Shown piece by piece: positions 1 through 17,893 of a DNA stretch of 64,000 bases. This DNA is from Paramacrobiotus metropolitanus. Its lineage: Eukaryota; Tardigrada; Eutardigrada; Parachela; Macrobiotidae. A model generated the notes under the pieces. It was not told the origin of the DNA, ran no database searches, and saw only the letters and a list, made by a program, of their open reading frames with translations. Positions within the stretch are counted from its first letter, which is position 1. Each line of letters starts with the position of its first letter. Position numbers and translations under genes: made by a program. The DNA lies in assembly GCF_019649055.1 (NCBI RefSeq), contig NW_026570222.1:248001-312000 (forward strand), written 5' to 3'.

Positions 1-173
1 TACACGAATTGTTTAGCAAACTGTAGTATCCCAAAATGCACGATAACTCTTCAGTCCGAGGCTTACGGTAAGAACTATTAATTCACAGGTTTATCCAACA
101 ACGATGCGACAACAGCCAAAACAACTATCCAAAAAACCAAAAGCGCGCCGCTTGTTGTCTTATTTCGGTCGTA

Positions 174-3100
174 CTATTCATTAAACCAACGAGCGCGTTT
201 CTTTCCTCCCCTCTCTGCTGATTCCATCAATTTATTTTTGTATCTTTCCACTATCCTGCTAAAATCATCGGTGTTGTCTTCCGAGTCCATGGCTTTTCGT
301 TTTCGTTTCACCTAACAGTCGCAAAATATTTACTCCGAATCTTCATTTAAATACACACAACTTATTATCTCACCTTCTTTGGCTCATTTGGAACCCTCTC
401 ATTGGCTAACTTTTCTGGCTTCGGCACTGCCGGTTTTACTAATACCAGTTTTTTCTGTGTTTTCTCCTGATGTGAAACCAGAATATTTCGAGTCATATCA
501 TGCCTCGCTCCTTGAGATAATCGCTGACTGAGAGACTTGGGCTTTTTAACTGAATCACGGCTTTTTTGCGAAGGATTTCGAGCTGAATCCTGTTCACTAT
601 TTTGCAGTAACTGCAATTTTGCCTGCAAAAAAGCCTGCATTAGACACACAACGACACAAAATCATGATTTGAAAAGTAGTCTAGTTTTACAACTGTTCAC
701 CAACACCGAGTCAAAACTAAGTTGTTCTCCTTCCAAAAAACTTCTCACAAACTCCTTACCTTACTACGTTCCAAGCGCTTTTCTTGCTTGAGCAGAGCAG
801 CTTTATTTTCAATGGAAAATTCCACGATGGGTCTCTAAAGACATGGAAATAGAAATTTCTGGTTTCTTCCATTTCATTTCCTATTTTTCAAGCTGAGTAA
901 TTTCTGTGAAATTTATACATACCTTTTCATTTGAAAATATATCGGGATTATTATTGACAGCCTGCAGAGCTTTCAACGCATCTTCAGGCGCTCCGAATTC
1001 CACAAAGCCAAATCCTCGTGATTTTCCATTCCCTTCTCCGTCGAGATTCTGCATGTCACGCATTATACGGCACTACAGAAATATTCCACACCCATTTTTC
1101 TTTTTTGTATGATAACTGGCTAAATTAGGTGCATCAGCTACTTTTTTAATCGATCGGAAAGGAAGATTGGCGGCTTTTGTGAAGAGGCGTTTTAGCTGCT
1201 TGTCGCTCACGTTTTTGGGTATGTTGTGTACGGAAAGTCGCGTTGGAGAGACAAACATATTTAAATTTTTTAGAGTATCCTGCTTCTTATTGTCCAGCTG
1301 TCAACAAAATTTTACAAAATTAAAAACCCCGTGCGCTAACTAATTTAAAAGCAGAATACACGTGCAATATTGTCAGGCTATCAGCAACTATAAACATAGA
1401 TCCGTACCGCTGATCGTTTCCTGGCATCGTTCTGCGACATCGGTTGCGATTCTTCGCTTTCATCGTCCAACTCTGCAATCGCACATCAACCAGCTTGAAA
1501 AAAGTAAAAACAATTACAGAGCAAATTCAGCAAACTTACTTCCGAGTTTTAACAAATAAAGATTTCGATTATCTTTTTTGGGTTTTTCGCTGCGCAGTCT
1601 CTCCGCTTTGCGTCTTGCTTTTGGCGTTTCAGCCAAGCAAATTTCCAGTTTCCTGTCGCCCGCCAAGACACCGTCTCCGGCATTTGCTTCCGATAAACAT
1701 AAATCAGCATGCTCTTTCTTATAAAACTGCACAAATCCACTTCCTCTGGGATATCCAGAATCTTTATGAACGCAGTGCAAGGCTAACTGCACTCGACCAA
1801 AATGCTTAAACACATCTCGTAAGCCATTGTCCGTAAGATCAAACGGAAGATTTCTGAGACAAAACACAATGTATTATCGAAGCACACAATTCAGTACAAA
1901 ACTTGAAGAAAGAACATACCGAACAAAAACAGTCCGGCCTTCGTCGACGTCGCTTGGCTTCTTCGGTTTTCGGGGTTTCTTTTTCTTCTTGTCATGTATG
2001 TCTGAAAATTAAATCAAGGGCATTCATTCGAATCGGTCTAATCTTGGTACAAGTGATTTTTTCGTACTTTTGTCGCTAGATTCATCGTCGGATGAGCTCT
2101 TCTCTGAACCACTCGTTTCCGCATCGCTGTGTTCCGATTGATCAGACTCTTTTTCGTCAATCAGATCACTCTTCTCATCAGTCATTTCACCATTTCCATC
2201 TTCTTCGACAACTGACATCTGTACGAACTCTATGAATTCAAAAAATTACAAAACGTTATACATTTCGCAATCTCATTAACAAAAGCCAGTACACGTCGAA
2301 CCCCCTCGAAATCTACAAAAATAACTAAAACAGCAGACAGCTACGAACTAAATAAGCTTTCCAGTAACCTGCAGGAATGCAATTCCAGCAGCAACGGTGT
2401 ATGTACGGTATATCCCTTGTAGCTACAGGCAACGACGGGAAAATGGGGAAGTCAGTATGGAACTCACCATTAGCTTGTTGCTCACTTTTTGCTTTATCGA
2501 ACCAGGACTTTGCTACGGCCCAGTCCACGGCAATAGGCCGATCTAATAATATTGCAAATAATTCAAGATACCTTATTACACAATAACATCACACTCCGCC
2601 ACGAAACGATGTTGTACACTGCACAAACAGAAAAATTACAGAATCGATTTTCAAAATCAATACTACCAGAGCATTATAAAATTTAATGAGATTCAAAACA
2701 ACTATGTATAAACAAACGAAAAAAACAACAACATCAGTAGCTGCGACATTTTTACTGTAATGTTTTAAGTGCTTTTACAACTACATAACAACACAGAGTT
2801 GCAGTGAAATACCTTTTAATTTGAATGAGTTAAACATCCGAATGGCAGTTTCAGCAGAATTTATGGACTGAAACTGGACAAACGCAAATCCTCGTGCTTT
2901 TCCGTCTGTAAAGGAAGACTTGCCCATTTGCATTTATTGTGCATGTTTTAACTAGAGTTTCTTGAAGTTAACAAAAGCAGACAGCTAAACTGACAGGTGA
3001 AATACTTATCCATTTGTATTTTTTACACGTTTAGTACCATCTTTTGTGGGGATCTTCACTTCCGTAATCTTGCCACACTTCCCCATCAGATTACGCAAAT

Positions 3101-4023
3101 CGTCCTCCGTAGCCTGGAATCAGCGGAATGCAATGTGACAAAACAGTAGACATAACGCAAGGAAGTGGTGATTATGTAAAGTTAAACATTACGAGAATCA
3201 AGCGACAAGTATCTTTTGCTTACCGAAAAGTGCAAATTCCGTACAATTATTCGCCCCATTTTGGAAGGCTTCCTTTCGAACTGTTTCGTTTGGAACGAAT
3301 CATTGTTGAATCCTGGTAAATATCAAACTCGTAAATCAGGTTACAGCAAAACTGATAAAAAATTGAACTAATTTAAACTGTCCGAAAAAATTGTAAAGAA
3401 GAAAAAGCAATTACTTCACTACTTACACCAGGCCGCAGGACTACGCAAACGTATTGGTGGAAACCAGTTATCATTCTTTTAAAATCTCGAAAATATCATG
3501 CGATGTAAGTAAGTTACCCGCAGAGCTTTTTTCTGTTTTGATAGGCGAAGGCAATGCCTCCGAAGTATAAGCGTTGTCGTAATCCTTCTGCGCGTAATCC
3601 TTCCCGCCATCCCAATGGGCTGCCCGATTTCGATCCCGCTGATTAGTTACACCTGCTTACAATAAATTATTAATTCCGGAAAAAGAAGGTTCAAAGGCCA
3701 AACTGAAAACTGCAAAGAATCACGTAATTTTCATAATTTCATTGTCTGATATCAGTCATATGGAATGTCAAAATTATATAAACGTATCGGTAATACAATT
3801 TATTGCTAAAAAAACCATACAAATTTCATCAGTTTAAAGTCGGACACTGAAATGTCAAAAAAACAATCTGGCTCGTGCTTCCAAGGCACCAATCGGAGAT
3901 CGTACCATCTTTGCGCCGGTGACGTTTCCCAAAACCAGGCTTTGCGAACCTTCCAGGCGTAATTTTTCCCGGCGGTCTCCGTGAGGAGCTACGGTCAAAT
4001 TGTCCCATACGTTTTGAAAACAT
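174..4023 (-). CDS. RBM28: RBM28/Nop4-like nucleolar RNA-binding protein
   Basis: Sixteen exons join in phase to about 677 aa: 3906-4023, 3518-3652, 3429-3485, 3224-3312, 3038-3113, 2813-2905, 2468-2542, 2068-2229, 1920-2001, 1540-1853, 1408-1472, 1142-1297, 923-1072, 760-834, 374-622, 174-311. RRMs are seen at 'GRIIVRNLHFS...GFAFVQF', 'TVFVRNLPFDLTDNGLRDVF' and 'RLSVHNIPKNVS...GFGFVEF'. The first is followed by 'RPIAVDWAVAK', a hallmark of RBM28/Nop4, and then by an acidic Ser/Glu/Asp linker (exon 8). The last is followed by 'RPIVEFSIENK', and the protein ends in a basic tail 'KKRARWFNE'. The family works in 60S ribosome biogenesis in the nucleolus. The N-terminus is Arg/Gly-rich, and the canonical first RRM is not recognisable. 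Start: first ATG of the first exon; exons 1-3 are the least certain part. Confidence 0.88.
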
Positions 4024-4482
4024 CCTCTTTGTATCGGTCAAAACTGATGATCAGAACACTAGGGACTAGGAGCTAATAATATTTGCTTAAAAATAAATTA
4101 CAAAGTAACAAAATTCGTCACTTTCGTAGCCACTAATTCAGCAGTCGGGAAGCGGTGACATAATGACAGTAATCGATCAAATTGAAACAAAACGTTATAG
4201 ATCTGAAACAACAGCAAACACTAAAAAAAGGGACTTAAAAGTTCATAGTTAGAAGAATGTGTTTCCAGTAACTACATTATACATACAGTAGCTTCTACAA
4301 AATAATATGGAAAAAAAGTACGTAATTTAAGCATCAAGAGCACGGGAGCATCAGGAGATTGCGCAACGTGCAAGCAAAAATCAGAACTCTGAAGGACCTC
4401 GGCGTAAATGGCTTCCTTTCTGAGGGAGGCGCTTACAGCAAAAGTCAGATATAATATTTATGTACAGTACCTAAATAAAATA

Positions 4483-4519
<37 letters not shown>

Positions 4520-6598
4520 TACCTAATCGTATAGATATAAAATTAATAAGTACAGTAATTATACGAGTAAAAAAATAAAAATAAAATAAATAAGTACAGT
4601 ACCTAAATAAAATAAATAATAATAATAATAATAATAATAATATACCTAATCGTATAGATATAAAATTAATAAGTACAGTAATTATACGAGTACAGTAGTA
4701 TTATATAAATGCAGTAAATTAGTGACTACTAATTATATATGTATAATTTATACTACTCCATTATTATTTTTGATATTTTATTTTATGCTTCACAGCTACA
4801 TTTATCACACATTATTATGAGCAATATTTTAATTCTTTTGCTCTATCCCACAGGATTCTCAGAGAATCTATCAATGCGTCAGAGCACATCATCATCCTTT
4901 AAGTTTTAACCACCCAGCAGCAGCAATCTTGAGCGGCCGAATGCCAGAAAAAATCTCTTAAAAATTCGCTGCATGCCGGCATTCTGTCCCCAAGATCTAG
5001 ACGGATGCTGCGTTTATAATGTCCACATTCACAGTGGTCCCAAATACTGGATTGATTCGCTGTCGGAAATATTTCGTGGTTCGCTTCTGAAAGATGTTAT
5101 GCGGCATCTTCTTCCCAAACTCTGCTGTCACATCAGAGGCGCTTCCGGGCCCTTGGTCCCGTGCAGCGTTTCGATAACCAGCGGGCGGGAAAATGTTACA
5201 CCCTTTATTGCTTCTCTGCTGTTTTATTAGCAGACGTGTACGAATGAGAATGACAATGACGCTATCACATGACTGTACAAACAAGTACACATGGCAACAA
5301 CCACGTTAGCCGAGCTCTCCAGCCTCTCCTGGTCAGCTGGAGACCACTGACCAAATTCACACAAATACCGGGTCATGAATCAAATGGCCACAAACACCAT
5401 CTATTCTGTCAAGTGCGCTTCGATCGACACATTCATGCATTCCCGATCTGGAGCTCTTCCCGCGCGTTTGGAAATGAAAACTTAATACGAGTATTTACGA
5501 CAGCCAGGGTGCAGAGGACGATTCATGAACAATAGCGCGCAATGGCTTTAAAATTAGAAAGGCGCATGAAGTACGAAAGTATTTTCTGCTATTCTTTACG
5601 CAATTCGATTCACTAACCGTTGGAGCATGGGCGTTTCACGAAATCCTTTATTTTATATAGATATTATACTTATTTCATTTATGGTTAGTACAGTAATCAA
5701 CCGCAGCGCTACACGATGATTTATCAACAATTTGTACATCAAAAATTTACCTATGAGTCTATGACTACCGAGTAGGACATTTTTATGATTTTATGACTTA
5801 CAAGTTACGTAGTTACTTACTACTACTCTGCTGCCAAAGATATGATTCGAAATGATCTGAAACATTATTAGTTAACGTGTGGGTCAACTGGGAAACAAAC
5901 TCCATCTCCGTAATGTTGCCGTCATTCGATAAACTATAGTCGACTGACCAGTGATTACGTTTTTAATGTGGTTGTGGTGATGACGCTAGTTATTATAATT
6001 GACCACTGGCTATCTCGACCGATCGGGCAGCTCCGCGAAGCTAAAAAGGACCTCTGTACACGTACTGTAGTTGCACAGCTAGTGCAGTACAGTAAGTACG
6101 TACCGTACATCCTTGTTTTTTACCTTCCTTGGGCGATCTGAAGTAGATAAAATCATAAAGCGAGCTGATATGCGGATGTTTCTGCAACGCGTGAAAATCC
6201 TGGTTTGCGCTTTGCACTTTTTACGTATTCATGCAATTGACTGTATAATATTATGTATACAGCGAATATTGAGATAGGGAACTTTTAGCCTATATTAATT
6301 ACGGCGGTTTACTGACGTTACTTGTTCAGAATTGGGAAAACTTGGCTATTTGATTTCGCTACTACAGTTTATGTATTTTGTGGAAGCGTGAAACCGAATC
6401 GTTTGTCCTTCGGTGACTTTTAGTTTTGTCATAATATCTGGATTTGTAAACTGCGCCTGTATGTCGATGTGCTTGATGACAGCAGAGAGCCCGAATGCCT
6501 TATTGAGTCCTTGAGCTTTTTATTTTGATAATAACCGTAACGATACGCCTGTGCCTAACCGCTTTCGCTGTTTACAAAAAAAATCATCAAATTCTGAG
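4024..6598. other. Intergenic AT-rich region between divergent RBM28 and DDX genes
   Basis: This 2.5-kb gap separates the RBM28-like gene (leftward) from the helicase gene (rightward) and must contain both promoters. It holds a TAA microsatellite with a tandem duplication (4462-4692). A more GC-balanced island at about 4950-5540 has open frames of 85-97 codons on both strands, but these show no family motif and no credible splice partners, so I do not call a gene. The proximal 6.0-6.6 kb carries no clear TATA box. Confidence 0.5.
4462..4692. repeat. Tandem duplication containing (TAA)n microsatellite
   Basis: Two copies of a roughly 100-130 bp unit start at 4463 and 4594. Each runs 'GTACAGTACCTAAATAAAA', then a (TAA/AAT)n run, then 'ATACCTAATCGTATAGATA', then 'AGTACAGTAATTATACGAGT'. 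The TAA run is longer in the first copy. The nearly identical non-microsatellite flanks show a recent segmental tandem duplication rather than simple slippage. Confidence 0.9.
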
Positions 6599-11124
<4,526 letters not shown>

Positions 11125-12231
11125 TTTCTTTCTGGCATTACATCTGAAGTCCTATGTCTGGAGCCGTGGGAGCCCATGAAGAACATATGGAATTACATTT
11201 GCAAATTATCATTAGCTTTTTTGGTTAACGGAACGTACTATAATTTATGTATTACGGAACTTGGATTTCCAGAGTTTTGATGTTGGTGTTTGCGTAAAGT
11301 AGCAAGGTAGTGCTATATGGGTAACTGGAATCTGATGGATGTTGTTTGTCTTGTCTATCTTACAACTTCTGGCTGCTGAAATGTAAGGTGCACTCTAAAT
11401 AATTTCGAAGCAGGCTTAAATTAAAAGTCAAGATCATGATCTTGTATGACTAAGTTTCCATAATCACAGTCTGGCAGTTTAGTGTTTAGTTGCAGTACGA
11501 GTATTGTGAAAGTTTTAACATTGCAAAAGTAGGTTTTCCCTATTTTCCCTCCCGGCTCCCGGTCATGCGAAATGACACAAGTGAAATATTATTTTCGATT
11601 GGCCATTATGTAAACTATCCAAAAAGAAATAAAAGTTTCGATGAGGACTAGAATAAACGGAAAGGGGAAAGGCTTGAGCAACTTTCGCGAAGTTGTCACG
11701 GTTCCTCTTTTAAAGACATCCATCCCTATTTGTGATTAGTTGATTACTTACTTTCGTCTCGATTGTGGTTTTACAGATATTTTTATTTTTTTAAGCTGTC
11801 AACTGCAAATAGTGTGCTTAATATCAGGGTGAGGCCAAACATTTTGATAAGATCAGAGAACTTTTCGCATTAACAAGATCCGAATTTCTCCCTTGCTCAG
11901 GTTAACCAGTACGTATCTGTTTTTAATAAACTGAGCCTGTAACATCACAAAAGACCTCGAAAATAAAATGCTAATATCAGAAACCTTACAACAAACCTCG
12001 ATGAATTCTATTCCAACTTCTAAGTTACCAACAGGCAACAAAAAGAAAAATATTACAATTCCGAACAGATAGAACTGAATTCAAATTACTCTGCGCTGCA
12101 GATAACAACCGTTTTCCAAGATCACCATTTCAGAAACAAAAGGTTCTGTACAAAATTCATACACTGACAACAAAATAAAACCGTAAAACAAATCACACCG
12201 TTTCTACCCCCGCGGAATCTTATTCCAGTGT
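11125..12231. other. Intergenic, convergent 3' ends of DDX and PIWI genes
   Basis: Both flanking genes end here. No coding exon is supportable. The gap contains one copy of a dispersed repeat (11517-11745) and AT-rich sequence. 'AATAAA'-like words occur on both strands near the PIWI stop codon. Confidence 0.5.
11517..11745 (+). repeat. Diverged dispersed repeat, copy A
   Basis: This begins 'ACATTGCAAAAGTAGG' and contains 'AAGTTTCGATGAGGACTAGA' and 'GAATAAACGGAAAGGGGAAA'. The same ordered blocks recur at 16917-17195, inside the first PIWI intron. I estimate roughly 70-75% identity by eye. It is probably an old transposon fragment; no transposase motif survives. Confidence 0.7.
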
Positions 12232-15200
12232 TTACAGATAAAACAATGTATCCAGCAGCGCTGTGTCCGGTTGCGCGCGTTCATAGCACGTTCCACTCTG
12301 GTACGCCAATTTGTGGGCATACTGCAATTATCAACAGCGCAATAATTTTAACGTAGATCTGAAGTGAAACATTTTATTCCGAGCGTACCATGCAAGGCGC
12401 CGGCACACGAATAGTTCCGGTCCAGTTGTAGTACATGTGGGTCAGTTTATATGCCAAGCCTTGGATGTCATCCACGGTCAACCTCGGTTCCGGCGGCTGG
12501 TAGCACACAATGAAATGTACCGGTGATACGCTGCCCTCACGCACATTTTGCGGCACAAGGTAGAAATCGTACATATCCCGACGAGTGATTCCTTCGTCGC
12601 ACACGGTTCCTGGCTTAGGATTCACCAAAGTATTTTTCTGTAATAACATGAAGCGCTTTGTAAAAGACGTACCATGTGGTTTGTAATGCACTCCACACAG
12701 CCTGCAAGACCCGCAATAACCTGTTGCAGTTCTCGCGTATTGCATGACAACGAAATACAAGGAAGCATACCTCACTCAGAAACAGGCGTTGATTGATACG
12801 CTTCTGGACGACGATGTAGTAAATTTCCGGGACATATATAACCTCTTCCTGGCTGCTTTCGCTGCTACTGCTAGATGAATCGTTTTTCATCATATCCAAC
12901 AGCTGCCGTGGATCATTGGTGATACTGAGTATCTGTCCTACTTCATACAGCAAACCACGGCCCAGTTCCGCATCACTCAGGCCATCGCGAAAGATGACAA
13001 TGGTGTTCGGAAATGCACGGTTAACCTGCAAACAAAAGGATTTAACAGGATAAAATACACACAGACTAAAGCAATGAGGAAATAAGTTAAATAACGATAG
13101 CACAGAAGTGCCAGCACATAAAAAAAGCTGCGGTTAACGTTAACATTTGCAATCACATAATTGACCACTCTGTAGCGGGATTTTCTGCGAAACATCCGAG
13201 GAAGTTTGAATCTGTTATGTTCTACTAAAACGCGCATACCCTTGCATACGAAATCATTGCACAAGCGAATGAAAACTTTATCCCCGAGGCCAATTCCGTT
13301 TTCGGTGGCTGAAAATTACAACGGCTATGCCAGTGTGTGAAATCGTCATCCGTGCTAGCCACCAAAGCCGCGATCGAATCCTTTCTACGTTTAATGTCGT
13401 GATAGGCGTCCACTCCAATCACCATAAGGCTCATTGGATCTTTCTTCTAAAAAGCAAATTAACGAAAATTTGTTGTCATGATCTTCATAAAAGCAGATTT
13501 AGCCTTACAGTGTCAGCTCGCAACTGCATTTTAGCCATGCGCCAAATGGATCCACCCAACTTGCAATTGATTTGCAAAGCGATTTTCTGCACAATTGCGC
13601 GCAAACGATCTGGTCTTCCCAGTGTACGACTCATAATGACCTGCGAAGCGATACCATGCTTCATGTAGCAGGACTGCTTTACTGCCGCATAGCGATCCTC
13701 CCGCATATTTGGAAATATCGTGACTACCAGTTTGCTCTGCAATAGGGTAAGCAAGTTTAGAACCGTGAGATCCATAGAAAAACTTTTGTTTAATCGCTAC
13801 TTCTAGAGATAATAATATTTTACTTTGTTTTCGACTGCGGCTTTAGCAATACTGTTGGCGTATGTGATGTTTTGATCCGCAGTTAGCATCATTATTTGCG
13901 GATTTCCGAACTGCATGCCAAAACTCTGACTGGCGTCACGGAAGGCGCGAGCGAAATCCTCCGCACATTTCTGGTCCCGCTTTTGGAAAATCAAGGTCCA
14001 ATGCTCGGCCCCTCTGGCATCCATAAGCTTTCCACCGGTCGCATTACGTGTCCAGTCGCCATTTTCCGGAACAGTAACGGGATTTGGTGATTGACCGCAG
14101 AAAAGCTGTTCGCGCTGTAAAACTCGACCAGGCACACGTAGCAATTCTTTACTAATTTTAACGCCGAAAGTCTGCAGGATTTTCTGGGCCTCTTGGCCTC
14201 GGTCAAGATCTCTTAAAAAACCCTTGATTGTTTCCGCACGCTGTTGAGGATTCAGTTTGGTGGCTATGGCGATGGTCTGCGTTACATGAGCAAAGTGAAT
14301 TTGTCAAACATAAACGCTTGATTAAACAGAATCAATATTTTTAAAACGTAATACTGAAATACCACAAGTTCACATTACAGACAAAGTGTGGTTATGTACT
14401 GTGCACAATACTCGCAAAGCGTGCAGTACTGTGTGAAACCTTGCGCTTTTAATTCTATCTTAAATTTACAAAGAATTAATTCAACGGTGTATTACAGTAC
14501 TGGAGATTTTTTAACCACAATCATCTAACAATAAACAAGGAACTCCCAGGGCACAGAATTTTTGTATATTAAAAAGGTAAAATAAATCATCAGCGGAGAG
14601 ATGGTACCTTCATGGCCGCAAAATTTGCCCGTAAATCATCCTGGATGCCGGTCAGCTGACACAGTTCGGGGATCAATGCAACACTGAAACCTTCTCGTCG
14701 CTTGTTACCGGTCGGCGCTGGTTTTGAGTACATCAACGGCTGATCCTTATCCACAATCGTAATATTGTAATGCTGCCTGTAGTAGTCCCAGAAAACGCAT
14801 TCTTCGCCTTTGGAATTTTTGAATGTAAACAATGGACTCATATCCCATCTGATGTCGGACACCACATAGCTCCTGTTGTTGTATGGCTGCAAATGTTAGA
14901 CATTTGCAGAATTGCAGTTATACATTACTGACTACTCACTATAGCTAGATTTACAGATAATTATACCAAGGTAATTAGCTGCCTGCCTGGCCTTTATGAA
15001 TACATGCCAAATTCAAACCACATTTCTACTACTTTACTCGACTCAGATGTTTTCTGAAATTCCAAAAAATAAATTGCAGATTCAGAATCAGCGTAAAATT
15101 TTACTATGGCTTTCTGTCTGTAAAAAATTTGTAATCTTTATGGATCGTCCGCAAATCACTGCCACACGTTTACAACTTGATGGCCGTTTTGGCCATTGTA

Positions 15201-17893
15201 TTTCATGTCTGTCAAGAAATGTTAACGAGGTGTGACGGCAAAAAAAACACTGAATTTTTCGCCAATGCGTTTCCTCACCAGGGTACCCTATCCACCTTGT
15301 TTATACAGTTCTGACGAAGCTGAGTTACTCGGAGAAATTTTCCTTAAATAAGTACGTTAACACATCACTTACCGTAAGAACCGTAGCTCCAATTAAGTTA
15401 TCCATAATCAGCTGCCGAAACTTCGCATCATTTGATCCTGCCTCACTGCGCCACATATCCCTGCAATGGCTCGGTGATAATGGAAGTGCATAAAAAGAAG
15501 CGGGAAACGTGCACATTTCCAAAAAAATAACAAGCGTGTCCTCACATTAAATCTTTAACGTTTCCTGTGCGGATGACACGAAACTGGGCGTCGGTCAGAA
15601 GCAGAATGCCAGCACTGTATGGATTGACTGACGTTTGAAAACCTGGCCAAACTTCCATTGCCGGAACATTCGGTGCCTCCCGTATGGCGATTCTTTGCAC
15701 AGGATCGAAGCGGTTTTTGCCGATTTGAACGAAATTCAAGCTCAATTCCAAACTACAAGGATAAATTTAGTGGTATATATATTGTTACCCTTCCCTGAAA
15801 AGTAGTTCATACATATTACTTTTTCAGCACTAAGTTCAGCAGTTCTTTGCTTTCGTTCGCGCGGTTGCTCATCACAAAACGAATGGTCAGTTTGTACTCT
15901 TCAATTTCCCCTTCTGGGCCACGATACGGCGATGGACAGACGAATTCCTCTACCTTCAGAAACAAAGAACATTAACAGCGTTTTTACATTTGCTATTAAC
16001 ATACAGATTCGAAATAATTCTATTTTGGAGAATGGAGATAACACATTGTATCCCATTTGGATTTGTTTCGTTTTCCGCGTTCACATACTGTATTCAATTT
16101 GGTTAACGGTACCTCATTAGGAAGTCGCTGTGACAAGAACAGATTGTCGAAGTCGAATAAGTACGTCGGCGGCAGACGATTGGCAAGGGATTCAATCAGT
16201 TTGATCCTCAATCTGGCACTCCACAACTGCGGTTCAAAATCCACGCGATATTCATACACCATCGACTCCGGAGCGGCTTGGAAATGCACTGCGTTGGTTA
16301 CCAATTCCACACTGAAAATTTTTTTGATAAGCGAAAAGACGATCGTTGCGAACTGTATTAAATGCGTGCGCTGTACTATTTGTAATTAAAGATGAACTTA
16401 CCGGCGCCCTACGGTACCAATCGGCTTCGGAATGATTCGCAGCTCCCTTTGTCGACGTTCACGTTCAGCATTGACAGCTTCCTCTCCATGCAGTTCTTCC
16501 GGGCGTTCTTCCGCTTTACCGGTGGGAGGAGGCCCGCTGCCGCCAGCTTGGGCAGCAGGAACGGCAGCTGGTTGGCGCTGCGGTGCACTGATGTCCATTC
16601 GTGCCATTCCCGCCTCGATGCCGCTGGCGGCTGACTGAGGTGCCGGCATCGCGCGTGCCTGTCAAGATTTCACTCTTCACCATCCACTGATTTCATTGCT
16701 ACCGAAGTTGCAATCATTATCTTCTAAATTTCTGAGACACATTTGCTACGTCAACACACTGCCAAGTTATAGAACGCTTGTTTAAATCCAAAATAACGAT
16801 TCCGTCGTAATCGTAAGTTCGTTCACAACTTTAATTTTCACATCGACAGGCAGAAGTAACTGTGCTTCCTATACACAGCATATTACAGCAAGTATAAAAT
16901 ACTATAAATACTAAGGACATTCCAAAAGTAAGTTTCCCTATTTTGCCTCCCGACCATTTGAAGTAACACACATGTGAGGTATTTTTTGTTGGATAGGACA
17001 TTATGCAAACTAATCCGGAAAGAGGAGTCGTAAGTTTCGACGAAGAACAGAATAAACGAAAAATGGAATGGCTTGGGCCACTTTTGCAGAACTTACACTA
17101 TCCTTTTTTTAGCGTGGTTCTTTTTTTCTCACTTCCTCTCGTTAGGACGTTAGAAATGGTCACTGATCGTTTTGGCAGTTCTTCTTAGTTTAATAGTTGT
17201 TATTGTAAGTTACAATTTCCTTCACTTCATCCCTGAAGGACATATGTAACAATATGGATAGCTAGCTTTAGCGGAATGCGTTTAAAGCGGGAGATACAAA
17301 ATAGGGAAACTTACAGTACTTATTACTTATACAATGTCCTTTGTAAATTCTATATGCAGCGGCTTCCATGCTACGTAGCGTCACTGATGCAAGTTTCCTC
17401 AAGTTTTTACCACTTTTTTAGAAGTTCGATGCATAAATATCATCAAATCATCACAAATGTTTTCACACGACAAAACCGTGTTATTTCTTTCGTAAAAGTT
17501 TCAAATTACCGCTGCATCACCACGAGGACCCGGGATAGACGGCGCGGAAGAGGCACCGGCGGCATCTGCAGAGCCCAATCCAGTCTCTCCAGCACGCGGC
17601 ACTCCTCGACGTCCAATTCCCCGACCAGCAACAGGCGCCTGAGGTGCCGGCTGAGACACGGAGGGAAAGGCCGGCGCAGAGGTAACACTGGCTGGAGACG
17701 TTGGCGTCGGTGGTTGTTGCGTAACTCCCAATCCACGCCCGCGACCTCGTCCGATTCCTGGAGTGGGAATCTGTTCTTGAGCGGCAGGAACAGGTTGACT
17801 TGGTTGTGCGGGAGCAGGCTGACTTGGCTGAACAGGGGCAGGAATTCCTCGGCCACGGCCAATTCCGCGGCCAGCTCCAGGTCGTTGGTCCAT
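12232..17893 (-). CDS. piwi: PIWI-clade Argonaute protein
   Basis: Thirteen exons join in phase to about 1009 aa: 17510-17893, 16402-16658, 16113-16311, 15820-15953, 15546-15752, 15373-15460, 14608-14886, 13824-14276, 13509-13736, 13240-13446, 13025-13240 region (13025 down to 12771), 12389-12637, 12232-12321. The N-terminal 130 residues are Pro/Gly/Arg-rich with repeated GRGRG/RG motifs, as in Tudor-binding PIWI proteins. A PAZ region follows ('YNNRSYVVSDIRWD'). The PIWI domain keeps the slicer residues: D in 'VIGVDAYHD', D in 'VIFRDGLSD' and H in 'YKLTHMYYNW'. The C-terminus 'RVPAPCM|YAHKLAYQSG...LFYL' is diagnostic of PIWI. The family binds piRNAs and silences transposons in the germline. 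A Ser-rich acidic insertion (Asn-Asp-Ser6-Glu...) lies between the second Asp and the His. Start: first ATG before the RG repeats. Confidence 0.95.
16917..17195 (-). repeat. Diverged dispersed repeat, copy B, in PIWI intron 1
   Basis: This matches the repeat at 11517-11745 in order and orientation on the + strand ('ACATTCCAAAAGTAAG', 'TAAGTTTCGACGAAGAACAG', 'AATAAACGAAAAATGGAATG'). It lies within the 851-nt first intron of the PIWI gene, in which no exon is predicted. An open frame at 17003-17188 on the + strand is part of the repeat and has no recognisable domain. The strand given is that of the host gene. Confidence 0.7.

Noticed and set aside
4973-5290. Overlapping 85- and 97-codon frames on both strands
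   Set aside because: No family motif, no splice partners, no signal of a coding strand.
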